A stretch of DNA of 64,000 nt, from positions 709,207,584-709,271,583 of the forward strand of contig CM062810.1 of NCBI GenBank assembly GCA_031772625.1, in the 5' to 3' direction. Every line of letters begins with the position of its first letter. Position 1 is the stretch's first letter. Under the pieces are notes generated by a model. The model was not told the DNA's origin, ran no database searches, and saw only the letters and a program-made list of their open reading frames with translations. Both the position numbers and the translations under genes were made by a program. This document shows positions 42,148 to 55,200 of this stretch, piece after piece. The stretch is from Pinus tabuliformis. Taxonomy: Eukaryota; Streptophyta; Pinopsida; Pinales; Pinaceae.

Positions 42148-45100
42148 TGTTAGAGTTGGTCTGGTCAGTCCTCCGTCAGAGATCAAAACTCTTTATGCAT
42201 TTCATTTTTAGGTGTCCCGCTCCATTCACTTAGATGCATTCTGCTAGGGGCATGCCATAATCTGACGAAGAAGGTCATACTAGTCATTTCCCCTCATTTC
42301 TGGCTCCTGCTAGCTTATTTCTTTGTGTCAAATAATCAAAAAGTCCATAACAGTCAAGGTCTGGTCCTTCAACGGACAAAGGTCATTTTTGGTCATTAGG
42401 TCTAGAGATTGATCAATTTGGTCTTTAATATGTCCAGTAAAGCCATGCGGGCCAGAGGGATGTTCTTGCAAAGTAATGATCCGCAGAGTTTCATCATCAT
42501 GATGATAGACTTCGACTATTCTTCAAAACTCTGTTTTGAAGAAAAGTCAAATAGTGTCATTTGTGACAAAATTTTCAAAAAGAGTCAAAAGTTAATTCCT
42601 TCAGGTGCAGTCATGATTCCCGTGACCAGATGCTCTATCATGCAATCTCTGCGAAAAGTGTCGAAAATTTCATCATTTGAGCCCAAAATTCAGAGAAAAC
42701 GTGAAAATCAGGGTTATATTAAAGTCAGTAAAATGTGTTGAACAAGACATTAGAAAAGAGGGTTTTTCTTAAAAAGTTAATTTAAAAATATGACCTCCAA
42801 GTCTATATACACAAATATCATCATAAAACAAACTCATTGTGCAAGCAAGCATTGGAGGAAGATTGCAAGGTCGTGAGTTGAAGGTTGGAGCGATTTGGAG
42901 CAGCTTGGGGCGATTTCTGGGCGCGCGGCACACACAGACAGGAGCACGACGCACTCACCGAGCGCGGCGCACACAGAGCCTGCCCATTGTTTAAAATCAC
43001 CACTGGCACGGCACACTCTGAGCGTGCGGTGCACTGGGCTTTGCGCGCGGCGCACAGGGGTAAAACGCCCAGAAACCACCTACTTCACCCAAAATGTTTT
43101 GTGGAGCTCATCCAATTGAAAGGTAGGTAACCTACCTCCACTTGTGCATCAAATTTGAAAGAGATACCATGGTTTTATGAATATAATCAAATGCAAATTT
43201 TTTTTTTATAAAACAAACACAAGAAGACATCAAGAAAACCATGATGCTAGGGTTTATGCTACAGTGATATTGCTGCCAAAGTGTTTTTCCTACCCTACCC
43301 CTATTACTCATTCCCCTATGACATTGTCCCCATAATCACTACCCTAATACTACTAAAATCATACTCCCTTTCCCCCTCCTCCTATTGCTAAAAAAACCCA
43401 AACCCTACCTTGCCAACAACACAAACACTACCCTATCAAAATACCCCAAAACCCCTTGTATATCCCTAAATAAAATTCTCCTATAAACCCCTATTCCCCA
43501 TTATATTATCACCGTCCTAATACTCCCTTTTTAAATTGTCCCCTTGGTGGCAGATTGTCAAAGAAAACTCCAGCTTCACTATAATTAAAGGGTAGCCTAA
43601 ATTCAGTGTACAAACAACTGTCATGGCATTCGAGGTTTCCTCAGGATATGAGGAGGAGACCCACAGTGACACAGCTTCATGAGAATAGGCCCCTAGGAGA
43701 CATCACCAGAGTGGCAAGCATGTTAGAGATGAGCCAAACACCCTCACCGAGTTGCAAGCATCCCTTCTTGCTATGTCATGTTTCCAACACTTAGCATGTT
43801 TTGGATTTTGTCAGAGGGTGGCAAATGTCAGAGTTCATCATGACTTGGCCCGTCTTTTTGCACTTCACCTACATGGAGGACAGTCTATATTGGCTGGGGT
43901 CACTTTCACATTGACACTCGAAACCATATCAGTGGCAACAGGCATACCAAACACTGGAGAACAGTGGCATAAGAAGAAGAAGGTGGAGAGGCATCATTAT
44001 GAGCCATACATTAAGGCCAGTTGTTTGAGTCAGCTCACGAGAGTTTTCCCGTTCAGATTTTTGAGAGATGAGTATGCTCCGCTCATGAAATACTTCAGTT
44101 GTGAGGGGAGGTTTTCACGCCTTTATGCCTATCACATCAGGTTGCTCATGCACTTTACCAGGGTGTGGATGATGAACCTCCCATTTTCATTTGCGGGAAC
44201 ATGGAGAGGATGAAAAATTTCATGCAGCACAAGACCCCTCGACAACAGCTCAACAGTGTTTATCACTTTGCTCTTATCCAGATTTTGGTGGACCATCAGT
44301 TGGGATTGCAGGGTATTGCTTGGGAGGAATTCATCTCCCGTGACTTCTTCAGCACTCCACAGGTAGTATCAGAGGCAGAGCGTGAGATAGGTGGCCCATC
44401 TCATCAGTATGAGCGACATGAGACTGCTACTGTGCTAGTATACATCACCTATCAGAGAGGAAGTAGACCCTTATTTGCAGCGGCAAAGCGAGTGTTATCT
44501 CCATCCGGGGTGGAAGGGGCCTCGCTTCCGACATCGGAATCACATGAGCAGGGCAGGGGTAAGGAGCTAGTGCAGGAGGAAGGGCCATCAGGTGAACGAG
44601 AGACCGAATTCATTCTCCTGCATGATGATGAGACAGATGCAGAACCAACAAATGCAGAGCTTACAGAGATCATCCAGGAGCAACAATCGGTGATTGAGTC
44701 CTTATCCCTTGACTTGGAAAGGGCCAAGTGGAACATGAAGTACCTGGAGTAGAAAAAAAAGCAGCTTGAGGACCAATAGGTGATCATGGAGTTGTGAAAC
44801 ATTCATGAGCATCGCCAAGCTGCTCAAAGAAGAAGGGTTGAGCTCACATCTTTGAAGCAAGAAATCAATGAGGATCAGGAGGCCAACCTTGAGAGGGTCA
44901 ACATGCATTTGGAGAGGCTACTGGAAAAGGCCGACCAAAACCTTGCTCTACTGAGACACATGGCTTTCCGTTACAGGGTGCGAAACATGAGTGCACAGGC
45001 CTGAATAAGGAGTTTGAAAGCAAAATTGAGGAAAGCAACAAGAAAGGCAAAAGAGGCAAAAGAGCAAGATCGGCTTTGAATCTTAGCTGAGGCTTCCTTG

Positions 45101-46550
45101 GCCCATCATAACACCCCATAGGGAACCTCCAACCCAAATTTAAAGAAATTTGGGGAATTTTTGGTCACTTCACAAATTTTTGGGCAAAAAACAGGGCTTT
45201 TCTCCCTATGTGGCGCGACGCTAAAATTCTAGATCTCCAAATGAGGAATGGTTTGAATTTTTGGATTCAGCATGGAAAATCACGACTACTGGAGTCCAGA
45301 CAAGAAATTTTGGCAAGGTATGAGTCTCCAAAAGTCAAAAAACACCCAAAAATGGCCTCTCTGCCACTTTTTTGACACACAGGAAGCAGTCTTAGGAGAA
45401 TGAAGATTTGGAGGGGAAAATGAGCACCAAATTCAAAAATTCAAGTGGGGTTAGAAAGTAGACAGGACAGGATTTCCAACAAGCCCACTTGTGCACATTT
45501 TGGACACCCACAAGTGCCCCAAAATAGGCCCCAAATTAGTGCAGCGCACAGAGAAAATGGCGCGGCGCACAGAGGAAAAATTGCCCAATTTGCTTCTGTT
45601 TCGTGAAATTTCGGTTCACGACTTCTCCATGTGGGCCCGCTCATCTACACTTCGGTTTTTTGGCACCAAAGGTAGCATTTAAAGTGTTTTTTCTCCAGAT
45701 TGGCTTCTATCCAAGTGGCGAAGGAAGGCAAATGGTCACCCAAGCCAAATGTCATGTTTGTAGCGTTGCACCTGTAGCTGATGGTTGGCTCTCCATCTCC
45801 ATTTTGCAATGATTCGAGTAACTCCCCAACCCTTGGGCATTCCATATCTTCCTTACACATTCTATATATTGTATGCAAGTTATTTGCAAAGGGTTGGTTG
45901 GTTTGTAACCTCTGGGAGATTGTGGGAAAGAAACTCTGTTTCTTCACTGTGTAATTTTGCCAGAGAATTAATGAAAGGCAGCGGCTCTGTTTCATGAGAT
46001 TCTTGTGGTTGTGAGTGTAGCAAATGTGTCTCTTATGTTTTCATATGTATTTCGTTATGTTTCATAATTCAATTCATGTTCATTTCTAGTGAAATTTTCT
46101 GAGTGAGATTAGGTAGAATTCAATTTTATTGCTCTGCCTGTGGGAAAATTTCATGTTCAGTGTTTTTCTTCTGTTGAAAAGGATTCATGTCACTATGCCC
46201 TTTTCACTTTCTTCAGCAATTTATTCATGCCACGGTACCTCAAACTAAATTGTTACATTTTCTGCCTACCTTGCCTCACGGAATAATCTGTGCCTTTGTA
46301 TTAAATTCTCTGTTCTTAGCTGAGCGTTGGTCCCATACCATCACAGAAGCTCAGTCATTCATAAAATTTGTTTCTTGTACCCATTTTCACTTACTAGCCT
46401 AAGATAAATATTTCATTGTAAGTCATCTTAGACCGTTTTTTTGCTTACCTATTCACTGAGCGTGACTCAGAGAGAGCCCTCTCCTGTTCTGGTAGGGCTA
46501 GCTACCAGACTGAGCGTGGTTTGTGGTTACCCTAATTTTTGCCTTCCTTT
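42148..46550 (+). repeat. Y element LTR-B (missing its last ~40 bp)
   Basis: The LTR opens TGTTAGAGTTGGTC and follows LTR-A throughout, with substitutions and small indels. In the first 183 bases I count 11 differences from LTR-A but only 2 from LTR-C. It stops at GCCTTCCTTT (46550), where the normal AGCCTAA...GCTAACA end is replaced by sequence equal to 36411 onward. This is the duplication junction. LTR-B also lacks a 12-bp in-frame segment (TTGATCATGAAA) that the other three copies have. Confidence 0.9.
43623..45121 (+). pseudogene. LTR-encoded ORF, copy B (decayed)
   Basis: This is the same ORF as at 37142-38653, starting at ATG 43623 (MAFEVSSG). Its damage differs from copy A. TGA and TAG codons interrupt residues near 20 (A has GGA and CAG), and a single T is lost near 44185, shifting the frame. 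Further stops lie in the coiled coil (GAGTAG for GAGCAG, CAATAG, TTGTGA) and near the end (GCCTGA for GCCCGA). It also lacks four codons (the Leu-Ile-Met-Lys before YFSCEG). Glutamine codons CAG at the two sites mutated in copy A are intact here. Confidence 0.8.
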
Positions 46551-49500
46551 CGTGAGTTGAAGGTTGGAGCGATTTGGAGCAGCTTGGGGCGATTTCTGGG
46601 CGCGAGATGCACACAGACAGGAGCATGGCGCACTCACTGGGCGCGGTGCACACAGAGCCTGCCCACCGTTTAAAATCACCACTGGCACGACGCACTCAGA
46701 GCGCACGGCACACAGGGGTAAAATGCCTAGAAACCACCTATTTCACCCAATTTTTTTTGTGGAGCTCATCCGATTGAAAGGTAGGCAACCTACCTCCACT
46801 TGTGCATCAAATTTGAAAGAGATACGATGGTTTTATGATTATAATCAAATGCAATTTTTTTTTTTTATAAAACAAACACAATAAGACATCAAGAAAACCA
46901 TGATGCTAGGGTTTATGCTACAGTGATATTGCTGCCAAGGTGTTTTTCCTACCCTACCCCTATTACTCATTCCCCTATGCCATTGTCCCCATAATCACTA
47001 CCCTAACACTACTAAAATCATCCTCCCTTTCCCCCTCCTCCTATTGCTCAAAAAACCCAAACCCTACCTTGCCAACAACACAAACACTACCCTATCAAAA
47101 TACCCCAAAACCCCTTGTATATCCCTAAATAAAATTCTCCTATAAACCCCTATTCCCCATTATATTATCCCCCTCCTAATACTCACTTTTTAAATTGTCC
47201 CCTTGGTGGCAGATTGTCAAAGAAAACTCCAGCTTCACTATAATCAAAGGGCAGCCTAAATTCAGTTTACAAACAACAGCCATGGCATCCGAGGTTTCAT
47301 CAGGATATGAGGAGGAGACCCACAGTGACATAGCTTCAGGAGAACAGGCCCCTAGGAGACATCACAGGAGTGGCAAGCATGTTAGGGATGAGCCAAATAC
47401 CCTCACCAAGTTGCAGGCATGCCCTCTTGCTATGTCATGTTTCCAGCATTTAGCATGTTTTGAATTTTGTCAGAGGGTGGCAAATGTCAGAGTTCATCAA
47501 GACTTGGCCCGTCTTTTTGCACTTCACCTACATGGAGGACAGTCTATCTTGGCTGGGGTCACTTTCACATTGACATCTGAAACCATATCAGTGGCAACAG
47601 GCATACCAAACATTGGAGAATAGTGGCATAAGAAGAAGAAGGTGGAGAGGCATCATTATGAGCCATACATTAAGGCCAGTTGTTTGAGTCAGCTCACGAG
47701 AGTTTTCCCGTTCATATTTTTGAGAGATGAGTATGCTCCGCTCATGAAATTGATCATGAAATACTTCAGTTGTGAGGGGAGGTTTTCTCTCCTTTATGCC
47801 TATCACATCAGGTTGCTCATGCACTTTACCAGGGTGCGGATAATGAACCTCCCATTTTTCATTTGCGGGAACATAGAGAGGATGAAAAATTTCATGCAGC
47901 ACAAGACCCCTCGACAGTAGCTCAATAGTGTTTATCACTTTGCTCTTATCCGGATTTTGGTGGACCATCAGTTGGGATTGCAGGGTATTGCTTGGGAATA
48001 CTTCATCTCCTGTGACTTCTTCAGCACTCCACAGGTAGTTTCAGAGGCAGAGCATGAGATAGGTGGCCCATCTCATCAGTATGAGCAACATGAGACTGCT
48101 ACTATGCCAGTATACATCACCTATCAGAGAGGCAGTAGACCCTTATTTGCAGCGGCAAAGCGAGTGTTATCTCCACCCAGGGTGGAAGGGGCCTTGCTTC
48201 TGACATCGGCATCACATGAGCAGGGCAGGGGTAAGGAGCCAGTGCAGGAGGAAGGGCCATCAGGTGAACGAGAGACTGAATTCATTCTCCTCCATGATGA
48301 TGAGACAGATGCAGAACCAATAAATGCAGAGCTTACAGAGATCATCCAGGGGCAGCAATCAGTGATTGATTCCTTATCCCTTGACTTGGAAAGGGCCAAG
48401 TGGAACATGAAGTACCTGGAGCAGAGAAACAAGCAGCTTGAGGACCAACAGGCGATCATGGAGCTGCGAAACATTCGTGAGCATCGCCAAGCTGCTCAAA
48501 GAAGAAGGGTTGAGCTCACATCTTTGGAGCAAGAAATCAATGAGGATCGGGAGGCCAACCTTGAGAGGGTCAACATGCATTTGGAGAGGCTGCTGGACAA
48601 GGCCGACTAGGACCTTGCTCTACTGAGACACATGGCTTTCCGTTACAGGGTGCGAAACATGAGTGCACAGGCCCGAATAAGGAGTTTGAAAGCGAAATTG
48701 AGGAAAGCAACAAGAAAGGCAAAAGAGGAAAAAGAGCAAGATCAGCTTCGAATCTTGGTTGAGGCTTCCTTGGCCCATCATAACACCCCATAGGGAACCT
48801 CCAACCCAAATTTCAAGAAATTTGGGGAATTTTTGGTCACTTCACAAATTTTTGGGCAAAAAACAGGGTTTTTCTCCCTGTGCACCGCGCCACTGGCGCG
48901 ACGCTAAAATTATAGAGCTCCAAATGAGGAATGGTTTGCATTTTTGGATTCAGCATGGAAAATCATGACTACTGGTGTCTGGACAAGAAATTTTGGCAAG
49001 GTATGAGTCTCCAAAAGGTCAAAAAACACCCAAAAATGGCCTCTCTGCCACTTTTTTGACACACAGGAAGCAGTCTTGGGAGAATGAAGATTTGGAGGGG
49101 CAAATGAGCACCAAATTCAAAAATTCCAGTGGGGTTAGAAAGTAGACAAGACAGGATTTCCAACAATCCCACTTGGGCACATCTTGGACACCCGAAAGTG
49201 CCCCAAAATAGGCCCCAAAGTAGCGCAGCGCATAGAGAAAATGGCGCGGCGCACAGAGGAAAAATTGCCCAATTTGCTTCCGTTTCACGAAATTTCGGTT
49301 CACGACTTCTCCAAGTGGGCCCACTCATCTACACTTTGGTTTTTTGGCACCAAAGGTGGCATTTAAAGTGTTTTTTCTCCAGATTGGCTTCTATCCAAGT
49401 GGCAAAGGAAGGCAAACGGTCACCCAAGCCAAATGTCATGTTTGTAGCGCTGCACCTGTAGCTGATGGTTGGCTCTCCATCTCCATTTTGCAATGATTCG

Positions 49501-50261
49501 AGTAACTCCCCAAACCTTGGGCATTCTATCTCTTCCTTACACATTCTATATATTGTATGAAAGTTATTTGCAAAGGGTTGGTTGGTTTGTAACTTCTGGG
49601 AGACTGTGGAAAAGAAACTCTGTTTCTTCACTGTGTAATTTTGACAGAGAATTAATGAAAGGCAACGGCTCTGTTTCATGAGATTCTTGTGGTTGTGAGT
49701 GTAGCAAATGTGTCTCTTATGTTTTCATATGTATTTTTTTATGTTTCATAATTCAATTCATGTTCATTTCCAGTGAAATTTTCTGAGTGAGATTAGGTAG
49801 AATTCAATTTTATTGCTCTGCCTGTGGGAAAATTTCATGTTCAGTGTTTTTCTTCTGTTGAAAAGGATTCATGTCACTATGCCCTTTTCACTTTCTTCAG
49901 CAATCTATTCATGCTGCGGTACCTAAAACTAAATTGTTACATTTTCTACCTACCTTGCCTCACGGAAAAATCTGTGCCTTTGTATTAAATTCTCTGTTCT
50001 TAGCTGAGCGTTGGTCCCATACCATCACAGAAGCTCAGTCATTCATAAAATTTGTTTCTTGTACCCATTTTCACTTACTAGCCTAAGATAAATATTTCAT
50101 TGTAAGTCATCTTAGACCGTTTTTTTGCTTACCTATTCACTGAGCGTGACTCGGAGAGAGCCCTCTCCTGTTCTGGTAGGGCTAGCTACCAGACTGAGCG
50201 TGGTTTGTGGTTACCCTAATTTTTGCCTTCCTTTAGCCTAAAGCAGATTTTGGTGCTAACA
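46551..50261 (+). repeat. Y element LTR-A', 5'-truncated copy of LTR-A
   Basis: Position 46551 equals 36411 of LTR-A, and the offset is a constant 10,140 bp from there through the following interior to the start of LTR-C (37055 to 47195, 40342 to 50482, 42148 to 52288). The first 725 bp of the LTR are absent. The end GGTGCTAACA and the primer site are intact. It is much closer to LTR-A than to its neighbour LTR-B. Confidence 0.92.
47282..48793 (+). pseudogene. LTR-encoded ORF, copy A'
   Basis: This is a near-identical copy of 37142-38653, with the same two TAG codons (47621-47623 and 47918-47920), so those mutations predate the duplication. A third stop is private to this copy: GACTAG at 48605-48610, where copy A has GACCAG (CAG to TAG). 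A few private missense changes exist, for example Arg to Ile in PFIFLRDE and Arg to Leu in RFSLLYAY. Domain layout is as in copy A. Confidence 0.8.
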
Positions 50262-50264
50262 TAG

Positions 50265-50281
50265 TGGCGACTCCGCTGGGA
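50265..50281 (+). other. Y primer binding site, second interior
   Basis: The same TGGCGACTCCGCTGGGA lies exactly 10,140 bp after the first. Confidence 0.75.
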
Positions 50282-50481
50282 AGAAAAAAGGTTTGCTTGA
50301 AGATTGTTTTGCCCCAGTACATATCTCAAGTTTAGAACTGATTGTTGATGGTGAACAACGATCAAACATAAGAAGATGGTTGAAATCATTCACCTGGCAA
50401 CTCCTTTCGCTGAAGAATCCAACAACCGGTGCTTCATGGTGACTCCACTGTAGAGAGATCAGTAGCTTTGAGATTTTCAAA

Positions 50482-51954
50482 ATGGAGTGGATTGCAAGAA
50501 GATACGCTCCCATGAGCCGAGATCACATCCTAGGTTTTCCAAATAAAATTCCGAAGGTAGATTGGTCAAGGAATCTGTCTACGTTTAAAGATGATGGTAA
50601 GAAGGACACTGCTTTACATCTAGTTCGATTTCACATGCATATTTGCAAGTTGAAGGTTGATTTTCCGGAAGATTGCTTGATGAAGATATTCCTGGCCACT
50701 CTGGAAGGTGAAGCCCAATCTTGGTATGAAAATTTTCCGCCTGCTTGTATTTACTGTTTAAAGGATTTTCATGCCCTATTCATTGAAATATATCAAGAAT
50801 CTTATCCATCATTAAACCTAGTTCATGACTGTTGCAAACATGCTTCTACTTTTATTGAAAGCCTTGAAAAATACTATGAGGATGATAATTTTATGGATGA
50901 TGAGATCATGGAATCCTTGTACGAGAATCCATTTCAGCAACATGAAGAGAAACTAGAGGAGTCCGATCAAGTTGCTCAGGAAACGTTGCAGCAGAATCAA
51001 GATCTTTGTACGGTGGAAAATGAAGGAATTTTGCATCATGACAGTCAACATGAATTACATGAAATAGATCAGCAGGCTGAAGATTTCCATATGGCTGAAA
51101 ATGATGAAAGAAGGAGTTTTATTTCAGATCCGGTTGAAATAAATGAGGATACGCAGGAAAATGATGTTCCAATCTCAGAAAATGATGATGATAAACTAGA
51201 TCGAGAGACAGATTGTGATGAGGAAAAACATGTTGTTCCGGATCTCATAGAAGAGAATTGCATTGTTGAGGCTGCCTCAAATGAAGAAGACAGAGTTACA
51301 GACCTAACTGCCCTCATCTCATCAGAACACAACCTTCCTAACAAGGTAATCCAGTCAATTCATGAACAGCAAGAGGATATCTTTGTTCAAGTAGGTGAAA
51401 AAGTTTCTCTAGATGAATTTATGATAGATGACCAAAATGTCATGCTTGAGTTTCACGAAACATCTGAAGTTTCTTTTCTTATGATTAATGAATGTAATGA
51501 GAATCTGGCTATCGTATCATATGAAGATAACCTGCAATATGTTCAGACTACCGAAGATCAAACCATTCACGATGCCATTTCAGATTCTTCTTCCTATGTT
51601 TCATGTTTTGAAATGTTCTTTGAAACAGAGAGCTGCTCATCTACTTGTTCCGAATTTTTTAAGGACCAGGAACATACTCTTATTTGTGAAAAGAGATCAG
51701 CATCACAAGAAATGGACACCTTGTTTCTTCAGCAGGAGGAAAATCTTCATGTTTTTCAGGATCCAATGGCAGATTTGTTGCAGTCAGCAGTGAAGGTGAT
51801 TATTGCAGTATTCAGTGATGAAGGGGATCATGGTCAATTATGTTTTTGGAGGCCCAATTACCAGTATCTATTGTTGACTAGAAGATCTAATCCGGAGAAT
51901 CAATCAAGGAGGCATCTACTTGATTGGTTACATTGGAAGACACATTACACATGA
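50482..51954 (+). CDS. Y gag-like protein, second copy (490 aa)
   Basis: This tandem duplicate of 40342-41814 has the same length and is also free of stops. Replacements relative to the first copy include Leu to Pro (VDFPED), Ala to Ser (EIMESLYE), His to Asp and Asp to Val (EESDQVAQ), Arg to His, Pro to Leu (DDKLDR), Leu to Ser (VIQSIHE), Ile to Val and Asp to Tyr (NLQYVQ). The capsid-like core is otherwise unchanged, and the acidic tail carries most changes. No zinc knuckle, protease or RT is encoded nearby. Confidence 0.8.
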   Translation: MEWIARRYAPMSRDHILGFPNKIPKVDWSRNLSTFKDDGKKDTALHLVRFHMHICKLKVDFPEDCLMKIFLATLEGEAQSWYENFPPACIYCLKDFHALFIEIYQESYPSLNLVHDCCKHASTFIESLEKYYEDDNFMDDEIMESLYENPFQQHEEKLEESDQVAQETLQQNQDLCTVENEGILHHDSQHELHEIDQQAEDFHMAENDERRSFISDPVEINEDTQENDVPISENDDDKLDRETDCDEEKHVVPDLIEENCIVEAASNEEDRVTDLTALISSEHNLPNKVIQSIHEQQEDIFVQVGEKVSLDEFMIDDQNVMLEFHETSEVSFLMINECNENLAIVSYEDNLQYVQTTEDQTIHDAISDSSSYVSCFEMFFETESCSSTCSEFFKDQEHTLICEKRSASQEMDTLFLQQEENLHVFQDPMADLLQSAVKVIIAVFSDEGDHGQLCFWRPNYQYLLLTRRSNPENQSRRHLLDWLHWKTHYT

Positions 51955-52287
51955 TTGTACATATTGCATTAGTACGCAGGTGGCTGTCATCATGATTTGA
52001 AACCCTCGAATCTTGATGGACTGCTGCCATTGAATAAGTTTTGTCAGTTCTTGTTTTAGTTAAGTCAGTCATGAGTCATTTCCTTTTGCATTGAGTCGGT
52101 TTTTTTAGTCATGTTGGTTTCATAATTAAGTCGTTTTAAGTCAAGTTTCAGTCAACAAATGAGTCAGAGTCCTGTGTTGTAGTCGAAATGACTCCATAGC
52201 CCAATGGACAAAAGGCACTGTCTAGCTCCTCCAGAGATTTGCTGTTCTTGGCACCTCCAAGGAGCTACCATCCCCCATTGGAGCCAA
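51955..52287 (+). other. Y second interior, 3' non-coding part
   Basis: This duplicates 41815-42147, including the AGTC-rich stretch, with almost no change. Confidence 0.7.
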
Positions 52288-55200
52288 TGTTAGAGTTGGT
52301 CTGGTCAGTCCTCCGTCAGAGATCAAAACTCTTTATGCATTTCATTTTTAGGTGTCCCGCTCCATTCACTTAGATGCATTCCGCTAGGGGCATGCCATAA
52401 TCTGACGGAGAAGGTCATACTAGTCATTTCCCCTCATTTCTGGCTCCTGCTAGCTTATTTCTTTGTGTCAAATAATCAAAAAGTCCATAACAGTCAAGGT
52501 CTGGTCCTTCAACGGACAAAGGTCATTTTTGGTCATTAGGTCTAGAGATTGATCAATTTGGTCTTTAATATGTCCAGTAAAGCCATGCGGGCCAGAGGGA
52601 TGTTCTTGCAAAGTAATGATCCGCAGAGTTTCATCATCATGATGATAGACTTCGACTATTCTTCAAAACTCTGTTTTGAAGAAAAGTCAAATAGTGTCAT
52701 CTGTGACAAAATTTTCAAAAAGAGTCAAAAGTTAATTCCTTCAGGTGCAGTCATGATTCCCGTGACCAGATGCTCTATCATGCAATCTCTGCGAAAAGTG
52801 TCGAAAATTTCATCATTTGAGCCCAAAATTCAGAGAAAACGTGAAAATCAGGGTTATATTAAAGTCAGTAAAATGTGTTGAACAAGACATTAGAAAAGAG
52901 GGTTTTTCTTAAAAAGTTAATTTAAAAATATGACCTCCAAGTCTATATACACAAATATCATCATAAAACAAACTCATTGTGCAAGCAAGCATTGGAGGAA
53001 GATTGCAAGGTCGTGAGTTGAAGGTTGGAGCGATTTGGAGCAGCTTGGGGCGATTTCTGGGCGCGCGGCACACACAGACAGGAGCACGACGCACTCACCG
53101 GGCGCGGCGCACACAGAGCCTGCCCATTGTTTAAAATCACCACTGGCACGACACACTCTGAGCGTGCGGTGCACTGGGCTTTGCGCGCGGCGCACAGGGG
53201 TAAAACGCCCAGAAACCACCTACTTCACCCAAAATGTTTTGTGGAGCTCATCCAATTGAAAGGTAGGTAACCTACCTCCACTTGTGCATCAAATTTGAAA
53301 GAGATACCATGGTTTTATGAATATAATCAAATGCAATTTTTTTTTTTATAAAACAAACACAAGAAGACATCAAGAAAACCATGATGCTAGGGTTTATGCT
53401 ACAGTGATATTGCTGCCAAAGTGTTTTTCCTACCCTACCCCTATTACTCATTCCCCTATGACATTGTCCCCATAATCACTACCCTAATACTACTAAAATC
53501 ATACTCCCTTTCCCCCTCCTCCTATTGCTAAAAAAACCCAAACCCTACCTTGCCAACAACACAAACACTACCCTATCAAAATACCCCAAAACCCCTTGTA
53601 TATCCCTAAATAAAATTCTCCTATAAACCCCTATTCCCCATTATATTATCACCGTCCTAATACTCCCTTTTTAAATTGTCCCCTTGGTGGCAGATTGTCA
53701 AAGAAAACTCCAGCTTCACTATAATTAAAGGGTAGCCTAAATTCAGTGTACAAACAACTGTCATGGCATTCGAGGTTTCCTCAGGATATGAGGAGGAGAC
53801 CCACAGTGACATAGCTTCATGAGAATAGGCCCCTAGGAGACATCACCAGAGTGGCAAGCATGTTAGAGATGAGCCAAACACCCTCACCGAGTTGCAAGCA
53901 TCCCTTCTTGCTATGTCATGTTTCCAACACTTAGCATGTTTTGGATTTTGTCAGAGGGTGGCAAATGTCAGAGTTCATCATGACTTGGCCCATCTTTTTG
54001 CACTTCACCTACATGGAGGACAGTCTATATTGGCTGGGGTCACTTTCACATTGACACTCGAAACCATATCAGTGGCAACAGGCATACCAAACATTGGAGA
54101 ACAGTGGCATAAGAAGAAGAAGGTGGAGAGGCATCATTATGAGCCATACATTAAGGCCAGTTGTTTGAGTCAGCTCACGAGAGTTTTCCCGTTCAGATTT
54201 TTGAGAGATGAGTATGCTCCGCTCATGAAATTGATCATGAAATACTTCAGTTGTGAGGGGAGGTTTTCACGCCTTTATGCCTATCACATCAGGTTGCTCA
54301 TGCACTTTACCAGGGTGTGGATGATGAACCTCCCATTTTCATTTGCGGGAACATGGAGAGGATGAAAAATTTCATGCAGCACAAGACCCCTCGACAACAG
54401 CTCAACAGTGTTTATCACTTTGCTCTTATCCAGATTTTGGTGGACCATCAGTTGGGATTGCAGGGTATTGCTTGGGAGGAATTCATCTCCCGTGACTTCT
54501 TCAGCACTCCACAGGTAGTATCAGAGGCAGAGCGTGAGATAGGTGGCCCATCTCATCAGTATGAGCGACATGAGACTGCTACTGTGCTAGTATACATCAC
54601 CTATCAGAGAGGAAGTAGACCCTTATTTGCAGCGGCAAAGTGAGTGTTATCTCCACCCGGGGTGGAAGGGGCCTCGCTTCCAACATCGGAATCACATGAG
54701 CAAGGCAGGGGTAAGGAGCTAGTGCAGGAGGAAGGGCCATCAGGTGAACGAGAGACCGAATTCATTCTCCTGCATGATGATGAGACAGATGCAGAACCAA
54801 CAAATGCAGAGCTTACAGAGATCATCCAGGAGCAACAATCGGTGATTGAGTCCTTATCCCTTGACTTGGAAAGGGCCAAGTGGAACATGAAGTACCTGGA
54901 GTAGAAAAAAAAGCAGCTTGAGGACCAATAGGTGATCATGGAGTTGTGAAACATTCATGAGCATCGCCAAGCTGCTCAAAGAAGAAGGGTTGAGCTCACA
55001 TCTTTGAAGCAAGAAATCAATGAGGATCAGGAGGCCAACCTTGAGAGGGTCAACATGCATTTGGAGAGGCTACTGGAAAAGGCCGACCAAAACCTTGCTC
55101 TACTGAGACACATGGCTTTCCGTTACAGGGTGCGAAACATGAGTGCACAGGCCTGAATAAGGAGTTTGAAAGCAAAATTGAGGAAAGCAACAAGAAAGGC